Of a stretch of 64,000 bases of DNA, positions 38,761 to 49,405 are shown piece by piece. The notes under the pieces were generated by a model. It had not been told where the DNA came from. It did no database searches and saw nothing but the letters and a program-made list of their open reading frames with translations. A program made the translations under genes and the position numbers. The stretch spans positions 22,618,647-22,682,646 of the forward strand of contig NC_089762.1 of assembly GCF_040412425.1 (NCBI RefSeq), given 5' to 3'. Source of the DNA: Macrobrachium rosenbergii. Its lineage: Eukaryota; Arthropoda; Malacostraca; Decapoda; Palaemonidae. Every line of letters starts with the position of its first letter. Within the stretch, counting starts at the first letter, position 1.

Positions 38761-39330
38761 TGCTGAGTCTTCTGTGCAATTATAATATCTATTTTGAGAA
38801 TGTTCATTTTGCAATATACAGTGTTCCTAGTGTCCATTGCACTAAACAGTGAAGGCCCATGTATTGTTATGCTTTATTAATAAAATGCACTAGTCTATAT
38901 AGTAAATTAGAATTGTGTTATCAGTATCAAGAACTCTGTGAATTTAATGAAATTATTTTCAAAATTTTTTCGCAGAGTACAAAAAAACTATAACCTGTAG
39001 CACCGGAGAGCCACGATTACAAGTTAAGAATTAGGCCTATTTGGATCGAACAAAGTTTTATGGCATGTGGAAAATTCATGCCGTGTTTTTCCTAGGCTTT
39101 ATATTTTATGTTTAATACCAAAACACGTTGCCGAGATCATTTAAAGTTAAAGCTTAGTAATGGCTGCAGATCATCAGTTCGAGTGAAGAGTTAATTTCTG
39201 TAACCTAATTATATGCAACATGTGTTAAACTTCTTCATACAAATCACCCTTGGTCAGTTGACTGATTGATTGACTGTGGTAGAAATCATGATCCTCAACT
39301 TTGAACATCTGGTGTTGAGTCAGGCGCAAA
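38761..39330. other. Unrecognised intergenic DNA
   Basis: Nothing recognised. Confidence 0.4.
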
Positions 39331-39332
39331 TT

Positions 39333-39396
39333 CAGACACTGAATCCTGAGTTTTGACTCAAACTCAGACACTGAATCCTGAGTTTTGACTCAAACT
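39333..39396. repeat. Two tandem copies of a 32-bp unit
   Basis: CAGACACTGAATCCTGAG plus TTTTGACTCAAACT occurs twice in tandem, followed by CAGACTCGGACTCT. Confidence 0.8.
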
Positions 39397-39539
39397 CAGA
39401 CTCGGACTCTCTGGGCTCTGACTCTGTGTTGGACTTGCATGGTGTGGACTCAGATTTGGTCTCGGAAATTGTGCGCTTGACCACAAGTCTGTAGTTGATA
39501 AGTTGTTGAGGGTGATAAAAAGTTCCTAAGTTTCCGTGA

Positions 39540-39800
39540 TGGAAGCAAAGTTTGTGTCACCATATGCAGACAGGAGAGTGAGTGGTTTGGCATAACAGTG
39601 GCTCTGAGACAAGAGCGTGTTTTCTTCATGATTATTTATACCTTTCTGGATGGAGAAATGGAAGAAGTCAGGAAAATGAAATTGATGGATGAAAGAATGA
39701 GCCATGACCAGAGTGTGGAAAGGCCGGTGTTTGCTGTTAATAAAGTACTGAATGCGATAGTGAGCACAAACAGCAGATAGAGTGAGAGTTTAGGAGTTTG
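39540..39800 (+). pseudogene. LINE RT fragment
   Basis: WFGI-x-VALRQERV and FLDGEMEEVRKMKL resemble the RT stretch V-S-x-W-F-x-V-x-x-G-L-R-Q-G-C followed by M-D-x-x-x-x-E-x-x of the same LINE family. Confidence 0.5.
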
Positions 39801-41290
39801 CAAAATGAGGAATTAGAGTAAATGTGACCAAGAGTAATGTTGCGGCAAATCTTCTTCGTTTGCAGTGATTCACTCCCAGGAATAATCACACACATGCCGA
39901 ATAAAAAGGCCAGTTTACAAAACGCTAATTTTACTTACAAATTTGACGTGAAATATATCCCGCAAATATACCCGAACTATTAAGTCAAGGTGTAGTTGGA
40001 GAATTAATGAAGAACGAAAATGTGGCCTTTAAACTATTACTTCTGATTTGTGCATCAATTATTTGCTGTAATGGCAGAGAATGAATTTATGTATAATAGA
40101 ATTTATTTCAGACTTTCAGACCTCCTGTGTACAAAGCAAGAGCCATTGCGCAGTGCCCTAGACTTAGTACTGGAGAAAACTGGTTTATCAAAGGGCCTTC
40201 TTTGGAGGTTCCTTTCGGAGCGGGGGGAGAACCAAATGGTTGAACTGGCGCCCCAGGCTCTTTTATATAAGGCGGAATGTGTCAAACATCCAGAAAAAAA
40301 TCAACATGGACACTGTTAAATCAATCCCGACTTCAAGAAATAACATATTGTTAGGTTTTAAGAAGCGTGCCTATCAATATAAATTTCAGCATTCAGTCAC
40401 TGCAATGGTACGGATAGGTCATAATACATAAGCGAATTTTACAAACTAATGGCAGTCTTAAATCCTAATGACTCTATAATTTTATGCAGACAACTCACCA
40501 TTATATGTTCCAGTCTAGCAGTATCACTCTGTTGATTTCAGAAATTAGAGATGTCACCACACCTTTCGTCTCATTTGCCTCGTTAGTAGACTGGATGGCT
40601 TGATTGATGTTCATATGACACTATATCCTGATATTTCACTGTAGACAACGGGCCCAAAAATGATGTCTTGCTTTTCCAACCAATCTTTTAGTACAATAGA
40701 TGGTGTCTAAAATTTTCCATCATGAATTACCTAGTAATATGATACATGCTTCTCTAACCGTTGCAGGTTCCCTTATGTCCACGTTTGTTACGAGATTCAC
40801 CCGTTCACCTCAACATGAACTGTTATTGACAAGGCGAAGGCAGCACAAGTCGTCACTTGAAACCGATATGCCCCTAAATGGTGACGTATTATTTTTGTGG
40901 CAAACATCTACGTTAAGGGGCCGTTGAATAATACGAATTCAGCTTTTAAACGTGAAATATATGCATAGATATCAAGTAGAGATGACCACCCTGTCCGGCT
41001 GACGTACATCTGGCAGTGCTGTTTAACATATCAAGCTTGCTCATCGTGTTACGGCTAATCTCCGCCTGAGGAAATCTGTCTTTGTTTCCCGCGCTAAATA
41101 TGATTAGCATTGGGTAAAGAACTGCAGGTAAATCTATGGAATATTATGTCCTAGGTAATACTGATGATATTCACTTAACATCAATGGCTAATTTTAAAAA
41201 CTGAAGCACGTAAATCTAACACTTCCCTATTTTACGTCTTGTTAAGAATTGTACGTGTGCAATCAGTTAGATACATAACTTCTATAAACC
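39801..41290. other. Unrecognised intergenic DNA
   Basis: Frames at 40050-40319 and 40700-40927 show no recognisable motif. Confidence 0.4.
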
Positions 41291-41612
41291 CAGGGGCGTC
41301 ATTTAGGGGGGCCTGGTGGAGTCAACTGCCCCCCCCCCAAAGACTCAAGTTGCCCTCCCCGCCTCAACTTGCCCCCCTCACCCCACCAAGCCCCAAGAAG
41401 TAACAGCAGCTGGTTTTCCATTATTCCTACAGAAATTCAAATGTGTCATCACATTAAGTTATATCTGTCTATCCATCTATCTATTTTATGTGCTTCAAAA
41501 AGCACATAAAATACCTCAAAATCAAAAAACCCCAGGTGATTAGGCTCGCTTCGCTCGCCAACCCGCCTTCGCCGCCCCCCCCCCCCATCAAAAATCTGAA
41601 ATGACGCCCCTG
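41291..41612. mobile_element. hAT-like MITE
   Basis: The ends are CAGGGGCGTCATTT and its exact inverted copy AAATGACGCCCCTG. Flanking 8-mers TATAAACC (41283-41290) and TACAAACC (41613-41620) form an 8-bp target duplication with one change. Poly-C/G runs flank the inner ends. No transposase. Confidence 0.8.
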
Positions 41613-41985
41613 TACAAACCCTAAATAGAAGTTAACAGTTTGTGCCCTCAAATCCCAACAAAGTGAATAAATAGGAAGAATATCCAAATTTGAGAGGTTT
41701 GGTTGATTGATTGAACTGATTGATTATGAAATTTAGGTGTTAACATGATAAGGTCTTGCAACAAAGGTTGGCTGGTGGAAGATAAGGAGGGGCTGTTTTG
41801 CGTTTGGGAGTCAATAATAAAACTAGTAATGGTAGGATAAGAGAAAACCTGCGTTACGGAATAGGGGAAGCAAGTTCGGTTCTTCCAGATTAAATCGGCC
41901 TTTTATTGGCAAGGTCTTTTGCCTAGGGTAACTCGTAAAGGGAAGCAAGTAAGGCGTAAGGTGTTGGGAGAAGACCTGGAGTGTC
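41613..41985. other. Unrecognised spacer
   Basis: Nothing recognised between the MITE and the LINE remnant. Confidence 0.4.
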
Positions 41986-42143
41986 TAGGGAAGCCAAGCT
42001 AAGAATGTGAAAAAAGACTGTTAAGCCAACACTTCGTTGTGGGAGCGAAATATGGATGTTGAATGTAATTAAAAGGTGAAAAGTTGAAGCTAGTGTGATG
42101 TAGGAAGAGTTGAGAGGTTGAGCAATGTGGAGATATGTAAAAG
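41986..42143 (+). pseudogene. LINE ORF2 C-terminal remnant, split by LTR insertions
   Basis: Encodes C-G-S-E-I-W-M-L-N-V, the conserved ORF2 end. The same LINE resumes at 42488-42524 and 45608-45637 (V-L-R-W-F-E-H-V), showing that the intervening LTR elements landed inside it. Confidence 0.6.
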
Positions 42144-42487
42144 TGTGAGGCTTCAAGACAAGTCAGGAGTGAAAAATTGATTCTTTATTATTCTTGACAG
42201 GTGTTTATGAGACAAAAAGCGGACAGAAAGGTAGCGGGCGACACCCAAGGCCCCCCACTGCGTCCATACAGGATTTGTGTTTTCTGGCAAGCATAAAAAT
42301 ATGTGCAACACTTGTTACATGGCAATAAAAGTATAGGTATACATATCGGCAGAAAGGCCGTACAATGATGCATAAGATGAGGTACACAAAGAATCTGAAG
42401 TAAAGACAGGTAAAATACACGACGTGACTAATGTACATCTGAAAAGAGAAACACAAGGAAAGAGAGGCGCGATTTGTCGTCCTTACA
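42144..42487 (-). repeat. Solo LTR of the G3/G4 family
   Basis: 344 bp from TGTGAGGCTTC to CGTCCTTACA on the plus strand, with a perfect 4-bp target duplication AAAG (42140-42143 and 42488-42491). It is the product of recombination between two LTRs. Confidence 0.9.
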
Positions 42488-42524
42488 AAAGTGATAAATT
42501 GGTTAATGTGGGTGAAGGGTGGAT

Positions 42525-42751
42525 TGTGAGGCTCAAGAAAGGTCAGAAGTGAGACTGATTCTTTATTGTTCATGACAGGTACTTAGAATGTGGAAAGCAG
42601 ACGGAAAGGTAGCGGGCGACCTGCGGCCCCCCGGTGCTTCCGTACAGAATTGTGTTTGTTGAAAGACATAAAATGACATATACAGAGCATTACAGAACAT
42701 GTACAAGGCAGATATATATATTGGCGAATAGGCTGTAGAATGATAAATATA
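42525..42751 (-). repeat. G3 3' LTR, truncated
   Basis: Matches the outer 227 bp of the 5' LTR (45270-45607), then breaks off into RT sequence. Confidence 0.85.
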
Positions 42752-43607
42752 ATGTACTCCTGCAGGTGAGATCTCGTGCCCAAGGAAATCTATTTTTTCC
42801 TTCCCAAAGATGCACTCGTCGAACCTCACCACTAGGCCGCTCTCCTGTAGACATTTTAGGACTGTAAAGTCCTCGCTCAACGCATTTTCTGTAATGAAAA
42901 TCCCGTTTTCTGCGGTGCCTTCACATTCGACCTGGGGTCAACTGAACACATATTATTATCATTATTGTGAATTGTATATTTTATTCTCTGTTCAAGTGAC
43001 CATGCATTATGTATACGTAACGGAGTATTTTTGTAACACATCAGACATTATTAATCGTTATGTTTTCTGTATGTACCTGTCCTGTTTTTGTAGAGAAATA
43101 GTTTGACCTCAGGTCACCTGTAAATCTTTGTACCCACAGCCTCTGCGAAGTACGCAGACGTCCGCACGCCGCTTTATAAGCGGATCGCTTCATCAATAAA
43201 CCAGCAGTACTTGTCTTCCTGCTCATTATTCTGCACCTCTCTCAGAGGACTGCCTGGACATGTCGAAGGTGTTCCTCGGGCGACCTGGAGATGATCAGGA
43301 TGTCACTGACATAGCAGATGCAGAAGGGCAGGTCCCCCAAAGTGGTGTCCATCAGTTGCTGGGATGTGGCACCTGCATTTCTGAGACCAAAGGGCGTTAT
43401 TATAGCAGTCTTTGGGACATCATCAGGGTGTACAGGGACTTGGAAATATGATTTCAGCAGGTCCATTTTGGAGAAGACCTTTGCCCCATGGAGTGCGCTC
43501 GTCCGGTCCTGCAGGTTTGGGAGGGGGTAGTGGCCTGGTGTTGTCACTACGTTTAGGTGGAAGTAATCTCCACACGGCCTCCACGAGCCATCCGCCTTCT
43601 TTACCAT
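42752..43607 (-). pseudogene. G3 reverse transcriptase fragment, interrupted by a solo LTR
   Basis: From 43607 it encodes the RT fingers (SWRPCGDYFHLN), KMDLLKSYFQVPV and the palm. The catalytic motif reads ICYVSDILIISRSPEEH, so the usual Y-x-D-D has become Y-V-S-D and the enzyme would be dead. The frame runs to VQAVL, where a solo LTR (42863-43245) is inserted. It resumes as LKCLQESGLVVRFDECIFGK and FLGHEISPAGV. Nothing of RNase H remains. Confidence 0.88.
42863..43245 (+). repeat. Nested solo LTR of a different gypsy family
   Basis: About 383 bp from TGTAAAGTCCTCGC to CACCTCTCTCAG, flanked by AGGAC on both sides (42858-42862 and 43246-43250). It contains CTTTATAAGCGG (TATA-like) and CATCAATAAACC (poly(A) signal) and ends like the LTR-like block at 50140-50553. 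Confidence 0.8.
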
Positions 43608-43609
43608 GT

Positions 43610-44300
43610 GGAGGGGTGATGCCCACAGGATGCTTTTTTTTGCAGACGCCCATCCGTTCTATCTCTACGAAGGCCCGTTTGGCATCTTGTAGCTTTTGTG
43701 GGGATAGGCGCCGGAACTTTGCATGAGTTGGTGGGTCTGTTGTAGTGATGTGAGGGAATATGCCGTGCTTTGCTGAAGCCCCCGGTGACTGTCTTAGCTC
43801 TGGTTTAAACACGTCCGGAAACTCCTGTAGGAGGGATGTGTAGCTGTTGGAGGCTGTGGAGCAGATGGCGGGCATCCCCGATCCTTTGGCAAGCTGGCAG
43901 GAGTGGCAGGTTCCTGTGTCCAGTAGTCGTTCCCTTCCGACATCGACGAGAAGTCTGTGGTGTCCTAGGAAATCTGCGCCCAGCAGCAGGAACTTAACAT
44001 CCGTGACGATGAAGGGCCAGTGGTACCTGCAGCCCAGGATGGAGATGATCCGTGTCGTTGTGCCGTATGTGCAAATGGGTGTCCCGTTTGCTGCGATGAG
44101 GGTGTTTGTCGAGTCAGGTTTCTTCTTAAGATCTTCCTTTGTCGGCGGGAAGATGGATTGCATTGCCCCTGTGTCTACCAGCAGGCGGTGCTTGGAGATT
44201 TCATCTTTGATGGAAAAACCTGCTGGTTGGGGAACAGGGGTGTTTGCAGTACTTTGCTTTGGCGCCAAATTTCTTGTGGTAGAAGCACCCCATAGCAAAT
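43610..44300 (-). pseudogene. G3 protease and linker
   Basis: The frame of 44298 downward begins after the Gag finger. It has the active site HRLLVDTGAMQSIFPP with intact D-T-G, the flap AANGTPICTYGT, KFLLLGADFLGHHRLLVDV, and a linker DVFKPELRQSPGASAKHGIF leading toward RT. A frameshift near 43640 separates it from the RT. Part of the Gag finger CFYHKKFGAKAKYCKHPC (CHCC form) is readable in a third frame at 44232-44285. Confidence 0.88.
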
Positions 44301-44339
44301 GATTTCCCTCTGTTCTCTTTCAGTTTCTTTTTGAATTGA

Positions 44340-45003
44340 AGATGACGTTGATCTCTCCATCGTCGTCATTGTTGCTCTCCGTTGGGCTGCAGTCTTCCAG
44401 GGCGGCGGCTGCAGGGGTGGCAGTGTGTTCCGAGTTCTCGGTGGCCTCATGTACCTTCTGGGCAACGTCTATTAATGTCCCGGTTTCGAGGATGTCAGCA
44501 TCCCTTATCTGGCTCCTTACTTCCTGCGGAAGGCGTCAAAGGAAGATCGCCCTTGCCAGGTCGATTTTCCTTATCCTCCCGTTCTCGTCTCGGCCTGGTA
44601 ATGTTATGAGCCTCTGCAGTTCGTCCCAGGCCTTTCTGGGTGATGCTTCTCCGAGGGGCTGGGATGCCGGGTCGAGTGCGCGCTGTGCTCTTTCCGTCAC
44701 GGGCATTGAGTAGGTCTTGGTTAGTTTACCTTTTAATGCTGCGTACATGACTTCATCTGCATGCGCGTTGAGCCAGGGGGAGATCCTGTTGAACACCTCT
44801 ACCAGGAGCGCCACCATGGTGATGTCGGATTTGCTTGCATTGTCTGTTATGAGCGCCATGCGGAAGTGTACTTCTGCGCGCAGGAACCATGATGCTGTGT
44901 TCCCGTGCGAAAACTGAAGGAGTTTGACCTCATCTGCTTTTGTCAGCGAGAGAGGCGTACAGATGATGCTCGTGCGTTCGCATTGAATTTCATCTTCTGC
45001 CAT
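44340..45003 (-). pseudogene. G3 Gag
   Basis: Begins MAEDEIQCERTSIICTPLSL. It has a capsid-like region with TASWFLRAEVHFRMALI, VFNRISPWL, TYSMPVTERAQRALDPASQP and PRKAWDELQRLITLPGRDE, open for about 155 residues. It continues after a frameshift to LPQEVRSQIRDADI. Gag packages the element RNA into particles. Confidence 0.87.
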
Positions 45004-45255
45004 CTTTACTGCTCATGCACCAAAACGCAGGAAAATACACCGTGTGAGTCCGTTAATGGTGCTGATTGTAGTGCCAAAACGTTCCCTTTGTTGGGTATGC
45101 CATATTTAGTCTGTTAATGGCACGGTTTCTGCCAGGGAAGGAGCTATCAGAGGCCTAAACTTGACGCCATGTTTAGTCCGTTAAAGTCTCTCTGACAGTA
45201 GGCTGCAGCCATAGTGAGTCGTTAATGGCTGGGCCAAAACTGCGCTACCTGTCAC

Positions 45256-45268
45256 TCCGAGGTCACCA
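45256..45268 (-). other. G3 primer-binding site
   Basis: Minus strand TGGTGACCTCGG, one base from the 5' LTR. It matches the tRNA-Trp complement with one change. Confidence 0.7.
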
Positions 45269-45269
45269 G

Positions 45270-45607
45270 TGTGAGGTTCAAGAAAGGTCAGAAGTGAGAA
45301 TGATTCTTTATTGTTCACGACAGGTACTTATAATGCGGAAACCGGACGGAAAGTTAGCGGGCGACCTGTGGCCCCCCCGCTGCGTCCATACAGAATTGTG
45401 TTTCTTGAAAGACATAAAATGACATATACAGAGCATTACAGAACATGTACAAGGCAGAGATATATATCGGCGAATAGGCCGTAGAATGATACATATAATG
45501 AGATACATAAAGAATCTGAAACAATAATAAGTGACAAATACGACATGATTAATGTACAAATGTAGAGCGAAACACAAGGAACGGAGAGGCGGTTTTACGC
45601 CCTTACA
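45270..45607 (-). repeat. G3 5' LTR
   Basis: 338 bp, from TGTAAGGGCGTAAAACC to TTCTTGAACCTCACA on the minus strand. Its outer edge is 30 bp from the outer edge of the G4 5' LTR. Confidence 0.88.
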
Positions 45608-45637
45608 GGATCAGTGTTTTGAGATGGTTTGAACATG

Positions 45638-45979
45638 TGTAAAGGCGCCAAATTGTGCCTCTCTTTCCTTGTGTTTCTCCGTTCAGATGTACATTAATCA
45701 CGTTATGTATTTTACCTGTCTTTATTTCAGATTCTTTGTGTACCTCATTTTATGCATCATTGTATGGCCTTTCTGCCGATATGTATATCTACCTTTTATA
45801 TGTCATGTAACAAATGTTGTGCAAATTTTTATGATTGCCAAAAAACACAAATCCTGTATGGACGCCGTAGGGGGTCTCGGGTCGCCTGCTACCTTTCCAT
45901 CCGCTTTTTGTCTTATAAACACTTGTCGAGAATAATAAAGAATCAGTCTTTCACCTCTGACTTTTTTTGAAGCCTCACA
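45638..45979 (+). repeat. G4 5' LTR
   Basis: Starts TGTAAAGGCGCCAAATTG and ends GAAGCCTCACA. Has AATAATAAAGAATC (poly(A) signal region). Confidence 0.88.
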
Positions 45980-45980
45980 C

Positions 45981-45992
45981 TGGTGACCCCGG
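45981..45992 (+). other. G4 primer-binding site
   Basis: TGGTGACCCCGG, one base after the LTR; tRNA-Trp type. Confidence 0.75.
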
Positions 45993-46265
45993 GTCAGGGA
46001 CAGGTAGTGCGGTTTTGGCCCAGCCATTAACGGACTAACTACGGCCGCACCCTACCATCAGAGAGCCTCTAGCGGACTAACTATGGCGTAAAGTTTAGGC
46101 CTCTGATAGCACCCTGCCTGACGGAAACCATGCCATTAACAGACTAAATACGGCGTACCCACAAGGGCATGTTTTGGCACTTCGTTCGACCTCTCAAACA
46201 AAACAGTACCATTAACGGACTCAACACGGCGCATTTTCCCACGTTTTGGTGCGTGAGCAGTCAAG

Positions 46266-47030
46266 ATGTCAGAGGTAGAACCTCAATGCGAACCTGCGAG
46301 CATTGTCTGCACGCCGCTCTCACCAACAAAGCCAGACACAAACTTCCCCCGTTCTCACGCCAAAACACAGCATCATGGTTCTGGCGTGCAGACGCACATT
46401 TTCGCATGGCGCGCATCTCAGATGACACTACAAAATCAGACAGTCATGACAGCACTCCCAGAGGAAGTATTCAACAGAATCTCCCCCTAGCTAGACGTGC
46501 AACCAGACAAAGTCTCATGCACAGACTTAAAACACAAACTGATGAATTCCTACTCCATGCCCGTGTCTGAGAGAGCACAGCGCGCATTCAACCTGTTATC
46601 CCAGCCCCTTGGGGATGCATCACCCAGGGAAGCCTGGGATCAGCTGTGGGGGTTAGTAACACTCCCAGGTCGCTACTAGAACAGGAGGAAGAGAACAATG
46701 GACCTGACAAAAGCTATCTTCCTTCAGCGCCTCCTGCAGGAAGTTCGGCACCAGATAAGGGATGCAGAGAACCTGGACATGGATGCCTTAGTTGACAACG
46801 CCCAGGAACTATACGAGTCCACTAAGGCTTCGACACATGCCGCCACCCTCGCAGCCACCACCCTGGGAGCCTGCAACCTGTCGGAGGAAGATGGCGACGA
46901 CTATGAAGACATCAATGCCATGTATAAGAAGAGACCGCCATTCAGAGAGCACAGGACATGGCCTAACCCAGCGTGGTGTTTCTACCATAGGAAGTTGGGA
47001 CCAATGCCAGAACCTGCAGGCCTCCGTGTT
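46266..47030 (+). pseudogene. G4 Gag
   Basis: Starts MSEVEPQCEPASIVCTPLS, homologous to G2 and G3 Gag. Frameshifts near 46340 and 46490 and a stop near 46678 split it. Pieces include LPPFSRQNTASWFWRADAHF, NSYSMPVSERAQRAFNLLS and FLQRLLQEVRHQIRDAENLD. The finger begins CFYHRKLG near 46977, but its last two cysteines lie in another frame. Confidence 0.87.
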
Positions 47031-47089
47031 CTTACACAAAAAACGACACAGGCGGCCACAAATAACAGCTGTGGCCACGAAACCCAACT

Positions 47090-47449
47090 CCCCCCACCCA
47101 GCAGGGTTTTTCATCACAGACGAGATCTCCAAATGCCGCCTGCTGGTTGATACGGGAGCATTGCAGTCAGTTTTCCCATCATCCTTCCCTCATAGCAGCA
47201 AACGGAACTCCCATCCGCACTTATGGCACAACGACCCAGGCTATCTCAATCCTGGGGCGCAGATACCACTGGCCTTTCGTTGTAGCGGATGTAAAGTTCC
47301 CTCTGCTGGGCGCAGATTTCCTAGGGCACCAAGGACTCCTAGTCGACGTCTCCAGACAGCGCCTCCTCGACGCAGGGATGTGCCATTCCCATCAGCTCTC
47401 CAGCGGACCTGGGATGCCCTCCATATGCTTCGCAGCCCCCAACAGCTAA
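47090..47449 (+). pseudogene. G4 protease
   Basis: The active site CRLLVDTGALQSVF with intact D-T-G lies at about 47138-47180. After a frameshift the flap AANGTPIRTYGT and KFPLLGADFLGHQGLLVDV follow (47190-47350). Short retropepsin domain of normal order; non-functional because of the shift. Confidence 0.87.
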
Positions 47450-47476
47450 ACGTCCCTCCTACAGGAATTCCCGGAC

Positions 47477-48142
47477 ATGTTCAAACCAGAACTATGCCAG
47501 TCACCTGCGGCTTTGGCAAAGCACGGCATCTTCCACCACATCACCACGACGGGCCCACCAACCCATGCCAAGTTCCGACGTCTGTCCCTCCAGAAGTTAC
47601 AAGACACCAAACGGGCCTTCCAAGAAATGGAACGCATGGGCGTCTGTAAAAAGGCATCAAGCCCGTGGGCGTCCCCTCTCCACATGGTAAGGAAATCCGA
47701 TGGTTCATGGAGGCCATGCGGAGACTATCAGCACCTGAATTTGGTAACAACGCCAGATCACTACCCCCTCCCTAACATGCAAGACCTGACAGGCACCCTC
47801 CACGGAGCCAAAATTTTATCCAAGATGGATCTACTGAAGTCGTACTTCCCAGTTCCTGTGCATCCCGACGATGTCCCAAAGACAGCCATCATCATGCCCT
47901 TCGGAAGCTACACGTTTTTCTATTCCACTCTTGGTCTCAGGAACGCAGGCGGCACCTTTCAGCGCCTGATGGATACCATCGTGGAAGATCTTCCCTTCTG
48001 CATCTGCTACGTCGATGACATCCTCATTTTTTCAGGACAGCGGATTAGTTGTCAGGTTCGACAAATGCATCTTCGGGAAAGAGAAAGTAGACTTCCTGGG
48101 CCACGAGATTTCCCCAGCAGGAGTGTGCCGCACTGCCTCTAA
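47477..48142 (+). pseudogene. G4 reverse transcriptase
   Basis: Open for about 220 residues. The linker FKPELCQSPAALAKHGIF is followed by fingers SDGSWRPCGDYQHLN, KMDLLKSYFPVPVHPDDV and the palm CICYVDDILIFS with an intact catalytic Y-V-D-D. Directly after this motif sequence is missing (no S-P-E-E-H-L-R-H) and the frame changes. FLGHEISPAG is still readable in another frame near 48095-48122. Confidence 0.9.
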
Positions 48143-48182
48143 AGTAAAAGCTATAGAAAATTTCCCGGAGCCCTAAACCATC

Positions 48183-48890
48183 ATGGCCCTTCAGGAGTTC
48201 CTTGGGATGATAAATTACTACCGGCGCTTCATCCCAGATGTCGCCCACATCATGTACCCCCTGACATCAATCCTGAAGGGGAAACCGAAAACACTAACGT
48301 GGGAAGCTCTGCAGCAGCAGGCATTTATTCAGACGAAAAGGGCCCTCTCCAGTGCCACCACCTTAACTCACCACAACCCTGCCGCTGCCCTCAGATTGAC
48401 AACAGATGCCAGCAACATCGCCTGCAGTGCAGTACTCGAGCAACTGGTGAACGGCACGCCCCAGCCCTTGGCCTTCTTCAGCCGCAAGTTTTCACCATCG
48501 GAGACCTGCTACAGCGCCTTCGACAGAGAGCTGCTGGCTATCTACCAGGCTGTGAGGCACTTCAAGTACCTGCTGGAGGGACCCGAATTCACAATCCTAA
48601 CAGACCACAAACCCTTGGTGCACTCATTTGCAAAACAGGGGGATGCCTGGTCTGCAAGGCAACAGCAGCACCTAACCGCCATCTCTGATTAGGTTGCACC
48701 ATCAACTACGTTCCTGGCAAGAAAAACCCAGTGGCTGACGCTCTGTCAAGAATAGAGGTCAATTCCCTTCACTTCAGCATCGACTACGAAGACCTCGCGA
48801 GGGAACAAGTAGCGGATCCGGAGACGGCGGACTACAGGACAGCAGTGATGGCCCTTAGCAAACTCAGACACAACTCTCCTCTGCGACACC
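48183..48890 (+). pseudogene. G4 RT connection and RNase H
   Basis: Open from LQEFLGMINYYRRFIPDVAH through LTWEALQQQAFIQTKRAL to RNase H: LTTDASNIACSAVLEQ, FDRELLAIYQAVRHFKYL and ILTDHKPLV. A frameshift near 48690 passes to CTINYVPGKKNPVADALSRI. The catalytic acidic residues D, E and D (TDAS, RELL, TDHK-neighbouring region) are recognisable. Confidence 0.9.
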
Positions 48891-49405
48891 AGCACAGGCT
48901 GCCCACGCCCCCTGGTGCCCGCATCGAGGAGGAAACAAGTGTTCGACATCGTCCACAGCCTCTCCCATCCATCGGGGTGCACAACAGCACGTCTCATGAC
49001 TGACAAGTTCGTCTGGCACAGCATCAACAAGGACGTCCACCAGTTGGCAAGGAGCTGCATCTTGTGCCAGGTGAGCAAAACATCCCAGCACACAGAATCC
49101 GGGGTCGGCGACTTCCCCCCGCCTCGTCAGCACTTCGGCCACATCCACATCGACGTTGTCGAGTCTCTTCCGCAGTCGGGAGGAGCCAGATACCTCCTGA
49201 CAATCATAGACCGCTCCACCCGCTGGCCTGAGGCATCAACAACGTCATGCGCAGAGGCCCTCCTCTCCAGTTGGATCAGCCGTTTCAGAGTGCCAGACAG
49301 CATCACTACAGACAGGGGTCCACCCTTCCTGTCAGAGCCCTGGGTTTCCTTGGCACGCCTGATGGGTACAACACTACACAGCACAACGGCCTTCAACCCG
49401 TCAAA
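48890..49405 (+). pseudogene. G4 integrase, truncated
   Basis: H-H-C-C zinc region (HSLSHPSG ... CILCQVSK), then the core with the first Asp in HIDVVESLP and the second in ITTDRGPPFLSEPW. The deletion joins it to the 3' LTR before the catalytic Glu, so the triad and the C-terminal GPY/F module are lost. Confidence 0.88.

Larger units (their letters stand above)
42525..45607 (-). mobile_element. Ty3/gypsy LTR retrotransposon G3 (CsRn1-like), internally deleted
   Basis: Minus-strand element with a perfect 4-bp target duplication GGAT (42521-42524 and 45608-45611). It retains the 5' LTR, primer-binding site, gag, protease and half of RT. RNase H, integrase and part of the 3' LTR are gone: the RT sequence joins the truncated 3' LTR at about 42751. 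A solo LTR of another family sits in the RT. Confidence 0.9.

Noticed and set aside
40050..40319. Candidate host gene of 89 residues
   Set aside because: No recognisable domain, an opposite-strand frame of similar length, and no splice or conservation evidence.
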